Shown: positions 45,065 through 54,565 of the stretch, piece by piece
Numbering within the stretch: position 1 is the stretch's first letter
Layout: each line of letters opens with the position of its first letter
Assembly (NCBI GenBank): GCA_034231615.1
Contig: CM067311.1
Span: forward strand, 19,348,173-19,412,172
Length of the DNA stretch: 64,000 bases
From: Meghimatium bilineatum
Taxonomy: Eukaryota > Mollusca > Gastropoda > Stylommatophora > Philomycidae
Direction of reading: 5' to 3'
Program-made: the position numbers and the translations under genes
The notes under the pieces: model-generated
What the model was told of the DNA's origin: nothing
What the model saw: only the letters and a program-made list of their open reading frames with translations
Database searches by the model: none

Positions 45065-45260
45065 AGGACACACATGATGGATGTGACTCACAAGATCAAT
45101 CTGAGCCACAAAGAGACTTCCACAGTATGTATAGGGAATCACAGGTCCAATTGTACCATCACGTGGTGTGTGTTTTCTTAGATGTACAGCAAATAAACTA
45201 CCTGCTATCATTTTCTAGATCTTATCCCTCCATACTACAGGTTCATGACATCCTGTTTGT
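45065..45260 (-). mobile_element. LINE C-terminal zinc-finger remnant
   Basis: Matches 20435-20690 block for block (catgatggatgtgactcaca, gagccacaaagagacttcca, cacaggtccaattgtaccat), so both are relics of one LINE C-terminus. Confidence 0.6.
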
Positions 45261-45544
45261 TCCTAAGTATTCAAGTATTTCAGAACTGATATCATTGAAC
45301 TCCTGGCACACCTATAGGTGCTCAGTCTCTTTTAGCAGATGAAGAAATTATATTCTTATCAAACTGATTTTTCATGCGCCTAATTTGACCACTATCAAAT
45401 ATCCTAAGAGCAAGAACAGAGTTTAGGATCAGGTCTTCCACATAACTTTGATGGTGGATGAGGTTCAGAAAAAAATTAATTTTAAACTGAAGGCGAACAT
45501 TTTGGGAAATGTAATAAAACAAACCAACCAGCCAACTGCCTGCC

Positions 45545-45612
45545 TACCTACCTACCTATCTATATCTAATCAAATCATCTATCTATCTATCCTAATCTAA
45601 TCTAATCAAATC

Positions 45613-45679
<67 letters not shown>

Positions 45680-45842
45680 ATCTATTCTAATCTAATCAAA
45701 TCATCTATCTATCTACTTATCTATCTATCTATCCTAATCTAATCAAATCATCTATCTATCTACTTATCTATCTATCTATCCTAATCTATTCAAATCATCT
45801 ATCTATCTACGTATCTACGTATCTACTTATCTATCTATCTAC

Positions 45843-45940
<98 letters not shown>
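45545..45940. repeat. ATCT tetranucleotide array
   Basis: About 400 bp, mostly (ATCT)n, interrupted by higher-order units containing CTAATCTAATCAAATC. At least four such spacers are regularly placed in the left half; the right part is a purer run of about 20 or more units. Confidence 0.95.
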
Positions 45941-45955
45941 GCTTGCAGATCTATT

Positions 45956-46050
45956 TATTTGCATTGTGGCATCAGGAGTAGAAGAGTTCTCTGGAGATGG
46001 CCTTCTTGTGTACTGTATGTAAGCTTGTTCCTGTGGCTTCTTTGAAGTTT
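45956..46050 (-). mobile_element. LINE family D, short fragment
   Basis: tctctggagatggccttctt and gtaagcttgttcctgtggct repeat the wording of 44530-44970. It is truncated immediately after. Confidence 0.55.
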
Positions 46051-46203
46051 TTCTTAGTCGACTTATTCCACGGGAGTAGTTGGCGAAAGAGAGTATTAGT
46101 AATATATTTTTCATTTTTTTAGAGCTCTGCATGATTTATCATGTCTTATTTTTCTAAGAGTTCAAGCCCTCCTCAATATCTATGGCTTTGCTTAGGAAAT
46201 ACT

Positions 46204-46526
46204 CATCATCATCAAGTGCCGTCTCCGCAACGAAGGTTGGCTGCAACGTATCTCCAACATCTCCTGTCTCTTGTCTTGGTGGTGCACTCTGCTAGACTGT
46301 AACCTGTCCATCGTGTAATGTTACTCTCCCACTTGTATCTCTGCCTACCTCTTGCTCGCTTCCCTTTGACTTTACCCTCAAGTAAGGTCTTCAATAGGGT
46401 GTCATGTCTTTTAATGTGTCCAAAGTATTTTATTTGCCTGATCTTTATTTCTCTTAGTAGTTCTTTCTTCATATTAAGTGTTTTTAGCACCTCTTTATTT
46501 GTTTTCTTCTCTTTCCATGATGTTCT
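46204..46526 (-). mobile_element. RTE-A LINE 3' end, 5'-truncated insertion
   Basis: AAATACT at 46197-46203 and 46527-46533 brackets it, giving a 323-bp insertion. The minus-strand frame is open from WKEKKTNKEVLKTLNMKKEL through FGHIKRHDTLLKTLLEGKV and RARGRQRYKWE to a stop just before the (GATGAT)n tail, so it is younger than the 31.6-kb copy. Confidence 0.85.
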
Positions 46527-46539
46527 AAATACTATTAAC

Positions 46540-47270
46540 ATACTATTTATCCTTACTTATTCATGCACAAGCTGGACATTAACCATAGCTATAGAAAGCA
46601 AACCAGGTGCACTCAAAAACAAATGTTTAATATATTTTATATAAAATTAGAGAGGTTGCATATTGGGCAATAATATTCGCAATGGAATATAAAGTATTGG
46701 CATTTGAAATTAAATGTTATACAAAGGTCCTAAGAATATCATGGACAGAAAGATGAACAAATGCTGATGCTCACAAAGACTTGAGCAGAAGAAGATTGGC
46801 TCTTCTAAACTATAAAAACACACAAGATAACATATTTTGGATATATAAAAAGACAATGTATGTCTATCTGCTATCAATTTCTAGATATTTTCCCTCCATG
46901 CTACATGATTTATGACATCCTGTTCCTGAGTATTCAAATATATAAGAACTGACATCACTGCACTTTGGGCAGACACATAGGTGCTCAGTCTCTAGAAAAA
47001 ATAATGGAGGGAAAGATTCCAGGATAGAGACCCAGACTATATGGACACAGGATATCAAGGCCTTCTGAACATGGCACTGGAAGAAGTTGAACATACATAC
47101 ATACATACATGTCCTTTTGCATATTGCAGATGGTCATTAAGCAAAAAGAAGATGCAATCCATTGAACATTTTCTCAGGAAAGGGGACTTTTCAAGCAATC
47201 ATGTCATAGCAACAAAGTATTTTGTTTGCATTTTCTGTTCTTTCTTCAATATCTTTGCACATAGTAGTTG
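46540..47270 (+). other. Mixed LINE debris
   Basis: At 46675-46860 an RTE-B-like C-terminal trace is readable (ALEIKCYTKV-type block, then ISWTER). At 46905-47010 the phrase seen at 45225-45335 recurs (gacatcctgttcctgagtat, cacataggtgctcagtctc). At 46995-47095 there is another late-RTE trace (ataatggagggaaagattcc). All are heavily decayed. Confidence 0.45.
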
Positions 47271-47284
47271 TGCTGTAGTGTAAA

Positions 47285-47505
47285 CAATGATACAGTACAT
47301 TATTTTCTCTCCACTGCACCCCACTCTTAACTACGCCCTACTAATCAACAGTGGAATAGTGCAGGTTTCATAGCCAAGCTGCAGTGTAAATACTGATACA
47401 ATACATTTTTTTCTCTTGACTACACCCCACTAATCAACAGCTGAATAGTTCAGGTTTCATAGCCAAACTGCAGTGTAAATAATGATACAATACAGCTAAT
47501 GCTCA
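47285..47505 (+). repeat. Tandem SINE I-like module
   Basis: A unit of roughly 100 bp, gactacaccccactaatcaa, then ctgaatagttcaggtttca, tagccaaactgcagtgtaaa and tgatacaatacattt, occurs about two and a half times. It corresponds to the 3' half of SINE I in tandem. LINE E copy 2 begins just after it. Confidence 0.65.
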
Positions 47506-47517
47506 AATATATGTAGT

Positions 47518-48485
47518 ACCTTCAAATATATGCAGATAAGGAACACCCGTTGCATTCCAAAATACAGAAAGTTAAAGGCAGCAGACTCAAGAGAGGGAGG
47601 TCTTGGATGGGAAGTGCAGAGGATGTCATATAAAGCGTGTGCAGATTGCAGGATGTGACAGCAGGTGCGGAATGAATCTGTCTACCCACAGATTTCGAAA
47701 CTTGTTTGAGAGTAGTAGGGAATCACTTAGCAGGGAAAGCAGAGAATGGTGTCCCAGAGCTATTGAGAAAAAAAGTGCAGGCTTGGTCAGTGAGAATACC
47801 AAAGAGGGGGATGTGATTATATACACTGATGGATCTATGATTAGACATGTTCGAAGTGCTTAGGCCTTCACAGTTTAGTGCGCAGGTAAAATGATCAGTG
47901 AGGAGAGTGGTGCCTTTGCGGTCACTACGAGTAGTATGACCATGGAGACTATGGCGGTGACCAGGGCATTTGAGTGGGTATGCACACTGAAGGTAACGCA
48001 GGTCTGCATCTGGAGTGACTCTATGAGTATGATTAAGAACATACAAATGGGTCTTGTTTGCGAACAGTGGATTGAGGCCTTGAGAAAGGCGAGGATGAAA
48101 GTGGTTATGTTTATTTTCGTTCCTGGACATGTGGATGTTTGAGGCAATGAAAGAGCGGATCAACTGGCATCATGCGCGTTGGTAACACAGGGCGATGGGA
48201 CAATGGATCTCGCTGACGTTTTGAACCCTTAAGAGATATAACATGCGAGAGTGAGACTAATGAGGATGATGATTCCTGTTTAACGGCTAGTATTAAAGAT
48301 CAGGGACTGAAATGAAGTGTTACTAGAAGTGAATATTTTGGAGGGCGCAGAAGAATGATGGTCAACCAGCATAGGACCCGTACTGTCAGCAGAAGTGTAA
48401 TGGCGGATACACTCAAGGAGAGATCGGAGCAACTATGGACGTGTCCAGTTTGCAGTGATGATGATCTGACAACTAACTAACTAGC
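47518..48485 (+). mobile_element. LINE E copy 2 (RNase H region, broken)
   Basis: It follows the copy at 40-41 kb in order: ttcaaatatatgcagataag, the gcagactcaagagaggga block, IIYTDGSMIRHVRSA, METMAVTRAFEWV, CIWSDSMSM, PGHVDV and RADQLA, ending TGCAGTGATGATGATCTGAC and AACTAACTAACTAG. Several stops and frameshifts are present, but the RNase H glutamate is kept. A MITE begins right after its tail. Confidence 0.8.
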
Positions 48486-48487
48486 TA

Positions 48488-48987
48488 GTGCTTGACTTAT
48501 GACCAGGATCGGTTCTGACAGACTGGTCATGACACGATTTGGTCGTCGTAAATTGAGTACACAATGTGTACAGATATGTGAAGTGATGTTATAAAAAAAA
48601 GATAAATTATATCATACATTTCTTTTATTATTGTTATAAATCAACAGCTAGTCAGCACTGTAGTACGCCAGCTAGGTAACGTTTGCGCAGTTCAAAACAC
48701 AAGTTCAAATTTTCAAACTCTGAAGAGCTCTCCAAACAACAAGCTTTAGTCACGCTTGGGGAAGTCAATGGACCTAGAGTTATTGAGTGTGCCAGGTTAT
48801 TTCTTAGACATTGATGACACTGGCTAGCAGCATAGCATCATGCCTCCCTTTCCTTAGTTAACGACCTCCGATGGTTAAAGAAAACGCCGTTCGACTGATA
48901 ATTGAGGCAGAAATAAATCTAATATGGCTAGTGATTGTGGTCGTAAAGTTGAATGGTCGTAAGTTACATAGGTCGTAAATCAAGCAC
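48488..48987. mobile_element. 500-bp MITE with TA target duplication
   Basis: The ends GTGCTTGACTTATGACC (48488-48504) and GGTCGTAAATCAAGCAC (48971-48987) form 17-bp inverted repeats with two mismatches. TA flanks both sides (48486-48487 and 48988-48989), the Tc1/mariner target. GGTCGTAA-like sub-terminal motifs recur inside both ends. There is no transposase, so it is a non-autonomous element. Confidence 0.82.
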
Positions 48988-49009
48988 TAGCTGTACATTA
49001 TTTTCTCAT

Positions 49010-49525
49010 GCAATGCTGACTAGGTCCCAACTCCGTTGGACTGGCCACATCGTCCGTATGCCAGACAAGCCCCTTCCAAAGAGATTATTCTATGGGGAGC
49101 TGTGCGAAGGTAAACGTTCAAGTGGAGGGCAGACAAAAGCGCTTCAAGGATCACCTAAAAAGCTCTCAAGCACTGCAGCATCGATCCTAGCTCCTGGGAG
49201 ACTACAACACTTGATCGCTCAGCCTGGCACACCCAGATCACTGCTGGCATCACGAAATTTGAAAAAGAAAGAACACTGTGGGCAATCCACAAGCGCAAGA
49301 AGCGGAAGGACAAATCCGAAAATTCTTCTACCCCGAACCTTCAGCACTCCTACATACACTGCAATAGAACTTTCCGTGCACGAATCGGACTCATCGGGCA
49401 TCTACGAACTCACAAACCAAATTAGTTAATTACCACGCAAAAAATTTGTCCATCGCATTTAATGTTTTTCATGCCATGCTCATCTTCGCTTGCGAAGGAG
49501 GAACATCATCATCATCATCATTTTC
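49010..49525 (+). mobile_element. LINE family F 3' end with C-terminal zinc finger
   Basis: In shifting frames: RSQLRWTGHIVRMPDKPLPK, LFYGELCEGKRS and GGQ, then a finger CNRTFRARIGLIGHLRTHKP. The end is AGGAGGAACATCATCATCAT, a (CAT)n tail. This C-terminus with RWxGHxxRM and RxGLxxHxRTH is common in animal LINEs. At least two frameshifts are present. Confidence 0.8.
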
Positions 49526-49589
49526 TCTTGACTACACCCACTAACCAATGGCTGAATAGTGCTTGTTTCACAGCTACGCTGTAATGTAA

Positions 49590-49830
49590 ACAATGATTCA
49601 TTCATTCATTGGTACCATACCTTCCGGCGTAGGCGATTATGTCTCTCCACAGTCCTCTGTTTGTTTAATTTACATTTAAATATAGTTACTGATGATTCTG
49701 TATCATGTCAGGCTTTCAAGCCATCCAACATTTTCTCACGTTCTCTTCCTCTGTCTCTCTTAACCTCAATATTTCCAGTTGTTACGATGTCCTCCAACCC
49801 ACCTCTTCTCATGACATGACCCAGAAACTG
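49590..49830 (-). mobile_element. RTE-like LINE 3' fragment
   Basis: Minus-strand translation ends GLWRDIIAYAGRYGTNE and then (GAAT)n, preceded by a VRKCWMA/SFWVMSREEVG-type stretch. An ATTCATTCATTGG tail is seen at the left edge in plus orientation. Confidence 0.65.
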
Positions 49831-49904
49831 TGATTGTCGTCTTCTAATACAGTTAATAAGTTCTCTATTTGAGTTGACCAGTTGTAGAATTATAGCATTA
49901 CTCT

Positions 49905-50150
49905 TTTAGATAGAAATACCTTGGTCACGTTTTACGACTAGATGTAACCAGAATAAACCAACAAGCCCTTATGTGGTCACCTGAGGGTAAAAGAAAAAAC
50001 AACCCTTAAAAACACAATCCTTAAAGAAGGGGAATTAATAGGCTGTAAGACCATCCAGGAACTAAAGCTGCAGGCGACGGACCGCATCATATGGAGAACC
50101 AAAACCTCTGCCCTATGTGTCGCTTGCAGCATGAAAGGAACAAACTAACT
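49905..50150 (+). mobile_element. LINE C-terminal fragment
   Basis: One frame reads GHVLRLDVTRINQQALMWSP, then EGKRKNNP, the GHVxRMxxxRxPxQAL...EGKR pattern ending many LINE polymerases. Later sequence (CRLQHERNKLTF) closes it. No tail was defined. Confidence 0.65.
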
Positions 50151-50214
50151 TTTTAGCTGTTCATATTTTCAACATTCTTCTATAAAACCACACCTCAGTG
50201 GCCTCCAGATGTTT

Positions 50215-50535
50215 TCTTGCAATATTGTAAATTGTCCAAACAATGATACAATACATTATTTTTTCATGCCGACACCCCACTCTTGTAAGTTGGTAGGCGG
50301 CCAGAACCATTCAGAAAACAATGGCAAACTACTAAATGTAACTGTAAATAAATCAGTCAAAGACTACCTGAACATGACAGTGACATAAGCAGGAAGACTG
50401 GCTCAAGATTGACAGAAGTTTTGAAAGGCTGTGATGACTACTAAATTCTGTTCCGGACATGCTACCAATGAAGACACCTCACTCTTGACTACACACCACT
50501 AACCAACAGGAGTTTGAGAACGAGCACAGAATAAT
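50215..50535 (+). mobile_element. SINE I-like variant split by an RTE 3' end
   Basis: Left part: aaacaatgatacaatacatt. Right part: gactacacaccactaaccaa, then CAGGAGTTTGAGAACGAGCA and CAGAATAATAAAA. The two join across the insertion at 50286-50473 through a 14-bp duplicated target. Confidence 0.65.
50286..50473 (+). mobile_element. RTE-like LINE L 3' end, 188-bp insertion
   Basis: Flanked by ACACCCCACTCTTG (50272-50285) and ACACCTCACTCTTG (50474-50487), 13 of 14 matching. The interior (acctgaacatgacagtgaca, caagattgacagaag, ctgttccggacatgctacc) parallels the 3' end of LINE L at 25130-25240. Confidence 0.85.
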
Positions 50536-50607
50536 AAAACATGAAAATATATATTCAGTAAAAAAGAAGTTCACCAAAAGTGAAACTGAATCCAGAAAAT
50601 AAGCTAA

Positions 50608-50755
50608 GATAGGAGACATTGACTCCCTTGCTCAGATAGGAGGCATTGACTCTCTCATTAAAATAGGAGTCATCTGCTCTCTCATTGAGATATGAGGCAT
50701 TGACTCCCTTGTTCAGATATAGACTCTCTTGCTAACATAGGAGGCAATGACAGAT
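50608..50755. repeat. Minisatellite, about 32-bp unit
   Basis: Four to five units of gataggaggcattgactctc, then ttgctcaga, with point differences and one shortened unit. Confidence 0.8.
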
Positions 50756-50817
50756 TCTTCTCAATCTGACAACTGAGTTGCTTGGCAAGATACACTAAAA
50801 TCACTATGAGACATATG

Positions 50818-51305
50818 TTTCTGTTCTGTGTTCATTCTCAAACCGCCGCAATTAACAGGATGTACTCTTGAGCAGTACCTCTCAACAGCTAGGCTGCAGC
50901 AACATATAAAGCAGTACTTCTCAACCACAGGGCTGCAGCAACATCTAGAGCAGTACTTCTCAACCGCCAGGTTGTAGCAACATGTCTACCAGGCTGGAAA
51001 AGATCATCTTTAGATTGTAACATTAATGAGTATATAGAATTATTTAGGATCAGGCCCAGGTCATATAAAAAATATTTTTACTGGGCCGCTGTCTCAGAAA
51101 GGTTGAGAAGCACTACTCTAGAAAATATAATGCATTGCACTATGAATTATACTACAGTGTGGCTGCAATAACTGCCCCATTTAATCTGACATCAGCATAG
51201 CTTTTGGTTCACTTTGACCATGGGATGGGATAGCAAACTGTCTCTAAACCTCCTTAGTTTACTCTTAAGACATACATGGCAGCTCACAGTGTTGCTATGC
51301 ATGAT
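50818..51305 (-). mobile_element. SINE I copy split by a hAT-like element
   Basis: 3' part: tgtgttcattctcaaaccgc and caattaacaggatgtactc. 5' part after the insertion: atataatgcattgcacta, gacatcagcatagcttttgg, ttgaccatgggatgggatag, gacatacatggcagctcaca. Both are in reverse orientation and in family order. Confidence 0.78.
50872..51114. mobile_element. hAT-like non-autonomous element, 243 bp
   Basis: The ends GCAGTACCTCTCAAC and GGTTGAGAAGCACT are imperfect inverted repeats of hAT type. ACTCTTGA (50864-50871) and ACTCTAGA (51115-51122) form an 8-bp target duplication with one mismatch, the hAT length. The left end is amplified: agcagtacttctcaacc, then ctgcagcaacat, appears three times. Confidence 0.7.
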
Positions 51306-51424
51306 TCTTTTCTTCCCATTCAAGCTTCAATAAAACATGGACAAAGCAAACCATATGGTTGATTACACATAAGACTGCAGGGATCATGCGATTGACTAGA
51401 CATAACACTGCAGGGATCATGTGT

Positions 51425-51597
51425 GTTGCACAGGCTCGCGAGGTAGAGTCAAAGTGACCCAGAAACCACGCTGACGTTGGATGCGCCATTCCAAAAAGTG
51501 CGGATAATACAGCCAATCTGTAAACAGTGACACAGCACATTCTGTTCTCCAGAATGCATAACCTGCAGGAGTTTGAGAATGAACCCAGAAGAAGATG
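51425..51597 (+). mobile_element. SINE I, 5'-truncated
   Basis: gtagagtcaaagtgacccag, ctgacgttggatgcgccatt, ctgtaaacagtgacacagca, then CAGGAGTTTGAGAATGAACC and CAGAAGAAG. Confidence 0.78.
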
Positions 51598-51599
51598 CA

Positions 51600-52495
51600 A
51601 TACATTATTATAGACCAGTGGTGGACAAAATAAAGACTGCTGCCTAAGCCAATTTTAATTATGCAAATTAGCAGCCATTTTGAATATTAATTAACTTTGA
51701 TTGCATCATAAAATTATGATAATGTAATCAGCAAATTTGTTTTGTTTTACCTAACATAAAAATGTATACTTTGTCACACTTTGTAACATATTTTATAATA
51801 AATATTTAATAAATTATTTATGATAATTCTCAGCACTATTCAGTTAATGTCTTATATAATATATATATTTTATTATTATATGTTCCACGTAAATTATTTT
51901 GATGTAAAATTATGACATAAAAATTCATAACTTTTGTCAGAATTGACCTACGGATTTGGTTGAGGTATCGTTGAATTTTAATTTTCAAGGGCTGTCTTCA
52001 CTATCTGCTGTTTAAGCAGCTGCTGTGACCTTTGGCCTAGTTTTGTGGTATTCCCCAATCTTCTCAGGTGAAATTTGTCACATTTTTTTCATCACAAGGA
52101 GGCTTGCGCAGAGTTGTGAAGAAACTTTTGCGCTGTCATGTGTTGGAATTTTGGCGGTTTGAGTGGAAATTGGAAATTATATTTTTTTTTTAATAGAAAC
52201 ATTTTAATTTAAATAAATTAAAGTAACATAAACAAATGTTTTATAAAGGGATCCGAGGTTTCTATAATGGGTTTCAAAAATTTTTTAATTGTGGAATCGA
52301 GTGTGGTTCAGGTTTGAACATAAGCAGTTCTGAGGAGGGGGGAATAAAATATAATTTTAAAGGGGGGTGTAGAGGGGGTCTTCCCCCTTATTACATCTGA
52401 ACTTTTAGAGAAGGGGGGCATGGGGTGTCTCCCTCAGTTATTATTTCAAATTATAAAATTATTGCAGAAAAAAAAAATTCGGTCTACGGGGAGAA
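51600..52495. other. AT-rich spacer with one possible hAT end
   Basis: CAGTGGTGGACAAAATAAAG at 51617 resembles a hAT terminus, but no partner was found. A block at about 51630-51700 (gctaatttgcat in reverse) is echoed near 57760. The rest is low-complexity or unrecognised. Confidence 0.4.
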
Positions 52496-52497
52496 CA

Positions 52498-52705
52498 GGG
52501 TTGCCATTTTGGTGCTTTTCACTTAATCTGGTGCTTTTTCATATAAGCTGGTGCCAATATGTTTGAAATGGCATGGCCGCACTAGTTTAGCACTTTTCAA
52601 AATTTGGTGGTGCGTTTTAATGCATTTTGTCATTATTTGGTGCTTTCTGATGCTTTTTAGATATGTTTCTAGTGCTTTTATGATGAAATGAGTTGGCAAC
52701 ACTGG
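52498..52705 (+). repeat. Dispersed repeat R3, copy 1
   Basis: Holds repeated ggtgctttt words, then tttctagtgcttttatgatg and aaatgagttggcaa. The reverse complement recurs at 59313-59410 (ttgccaactcatttcagcat, aaaagcactagaaacg, ggcaccagaaagcac). Confidence 0.6.
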
Positions 52706-52899
52706 GCGAGACTTGAACGGAAACCAATGAAAGCCCGCACATTTCAGAGAACATTACCAGAGCATATGATTTGTGTTATTCTCATGATTTGAGATCTGTA
52801 TTAGAAATAATTCATGGTTTGCTGAGAGTTTATCCGTGGCGGAACGATGAATAAGGTAAGTGTTTCATTTAATATAACACTATTTACATTTTTAACTAG

Positions 52900-53333
52900 T
52901 GTGTATTTCCTGTGGCGACATATGAATGTGAAGCATGGACACTAAATAAAACAATGGCCAAGAGAATAACATCGTTTGAATTAAAGTGCTATAGGAGAGT
53001 TTTGAGAATACCATGGACAGCAAGGAAAACAAACCAGGAGGTGTTACAAACAATTAACGTCCAGGAAGGCTGGTTTCTAAACACCATATTATAGAAAAAG
53101 CTAATTTTTTTCTGTCACATTAAGAGACACCACGGCATGGAGAGAGTGTTACTGGAAGGGATGATAGAAGGCAACAGGGGCAAAGGTCGCCCAAGACGCC
53201 ATTAGACAAAAGACATTCAGGAATGCCTGCGCATGTCACTGGAAGAGGCAGGACAACTTGCTTAAGACCGTGGAGAATTCAAGAGATCCATAGGAAAGAC
53301 TACGTTCTGGAAAGAATATGTCACCTGATGATG
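52900..53333 (+). mobile_element. RTE-B LINE 3' end, 5'-truncated insertion
   Basis: Open from YECEAWTLNKTMAKRITSFE through LKCYRRVLRIPWTARKTNQE, then CHIKRHHGMERVLLEG and RGKGRPR in other frames. It ends CTGGAAAGAATATGTCACCT and GATGATG. AACTAG at 52894-52899 and 53334-53339 is a probable target duplication. One or two frame breaks are present. Confidence 0.82.
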
Positions 53334-53339
53334 AACTAG

Positions 53340-53814
53340 CCAGCTGTGGTTTTCCGTGTGAAACTAATATAATTGATGGATGCGAGGTTCAGCATGTGAC
53401 GTCACAGCGTCCATCAACTTTATTGCTTTTGCGCAGACATCTGTGGCGTCACCTAGTTAAAAATATAAAAAGTGTCCTATTTATAGCACAGCAGCTACTC
53501 AAACAGCATTTTTTCCTAACTATCTAACTGTGGCATTTATAACGATGTAAACCCATTTGGAAAATTTTGTCCACATGCCTGAGCTGAATGATTCAGTGAA
53601 TCATGAAGAATGCTCTTAATCTTGAATTATGTTAAAAAATGTTAAAGTTGAAAAGGTACTTCATTATCGAACCATATTATAATGTATATGAGTTCCTTGC
53701 AGGTTCATTTGAGTTCATGTTACTAGGTTGTAAGTTTTTACAGAGTATGTCTAAACAATCATTGATATCAAAAAGTTAGTTTAAGAGTTCATTCTTCGGC
53801 GCAAGTAAAGTATA
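53340..53814. other. Spacer with a MITE-arm-like patch
   Basis: About 53440-53500 (gcgtcacctagttaaaaata, then ctatttatagcacag) matches the right arm of the 800-bp MITE at 58.6 kb. No transposase or gene seen. Confidence 0.45.
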
Positions 53815-54300
53815 GTTATTCACTGTGACATTTGCTCTAGTTTCGAGGTATGTCCTGACCTTTGTATTGCGATTGCCATGCAGAGTGCTATTGTTGTATG
53901 ATTGAGTTTAGAATATAAGTAGCATTTAAAATTAATATTTATTGAAAATTATTGCATTAGAATTAGTGTTTATAGGGGTTAAGGATTAGAATCAGTTTCT
54001 AGTGTTTAGAATTAAGGTAAATTATTATTATGTACAATAGCGGGAAGATATAAGGGACATGCGCAGTGGTATACATTAGCCTTACGGAAAGAACAATTAT
54101 GGCACTGTATTGTTAAATGTGATCTTACTTTCGTTATAAATTCATATATGGAGAAGAAAACGTGTGAGGTTGAATGATATAGGCCTATTATTAATTGAAA
54201 ACGATTGCATTTGAGTTAGTGTTAAGGATTAGAATAAGTGTTTAGTATTTAGAATTAGAGTAAATTATTAGTATATAGATTAGCGGGAATACTCATTTCA
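53815..54300. repeat. MITE-like end and a diverged 250-bp direct repeat
   Basis: TA followed by GTTATTCACTGTGACATTTG and ctctagtttcgaggt matches the reverse complement of 58205-58276. Then a block at 53935-54053 (ttgcattagaattagtgttt, ggattagaatcag, gtgtttagaattaagg) recurs at 54185-54290. Confidence 0.5.
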
Positions 54301-54565
54301 TGGAGTTTGTTTCTGGAATTTTAAACAAAAGTGTATCCCACAAAGAATGGATATTAGAATACTTACTTAGGTACTTGGACAAAATTTTCAAAATAATGCT
54401 ACAGCATTAAAAATACTATATTTAGATAGCCTTTGAAAATTGCAATTCAACGATACATCAACCAAGTATGTACGTCAACCCTGAAAAAAGTTATGCATTT
54501 TTTCCAAATTAATTTGATATCAAAATAATTTACATGAAACATGTAGGAAAATATAAATAAAACTA

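Noticed and set aside
50608-51000. CRISPR-like array of short repeats
   Set aside because: Units are contiguous minisatellite and hAT-end repeats without unique spacers, in animal DNA.
52840-52870. ATGAATAAG followed by GTAAGT as a tiny first exon on the plus strand
   Set aside because: Start and donor are well formed, but three codons give no homology and no downstream exon was found.
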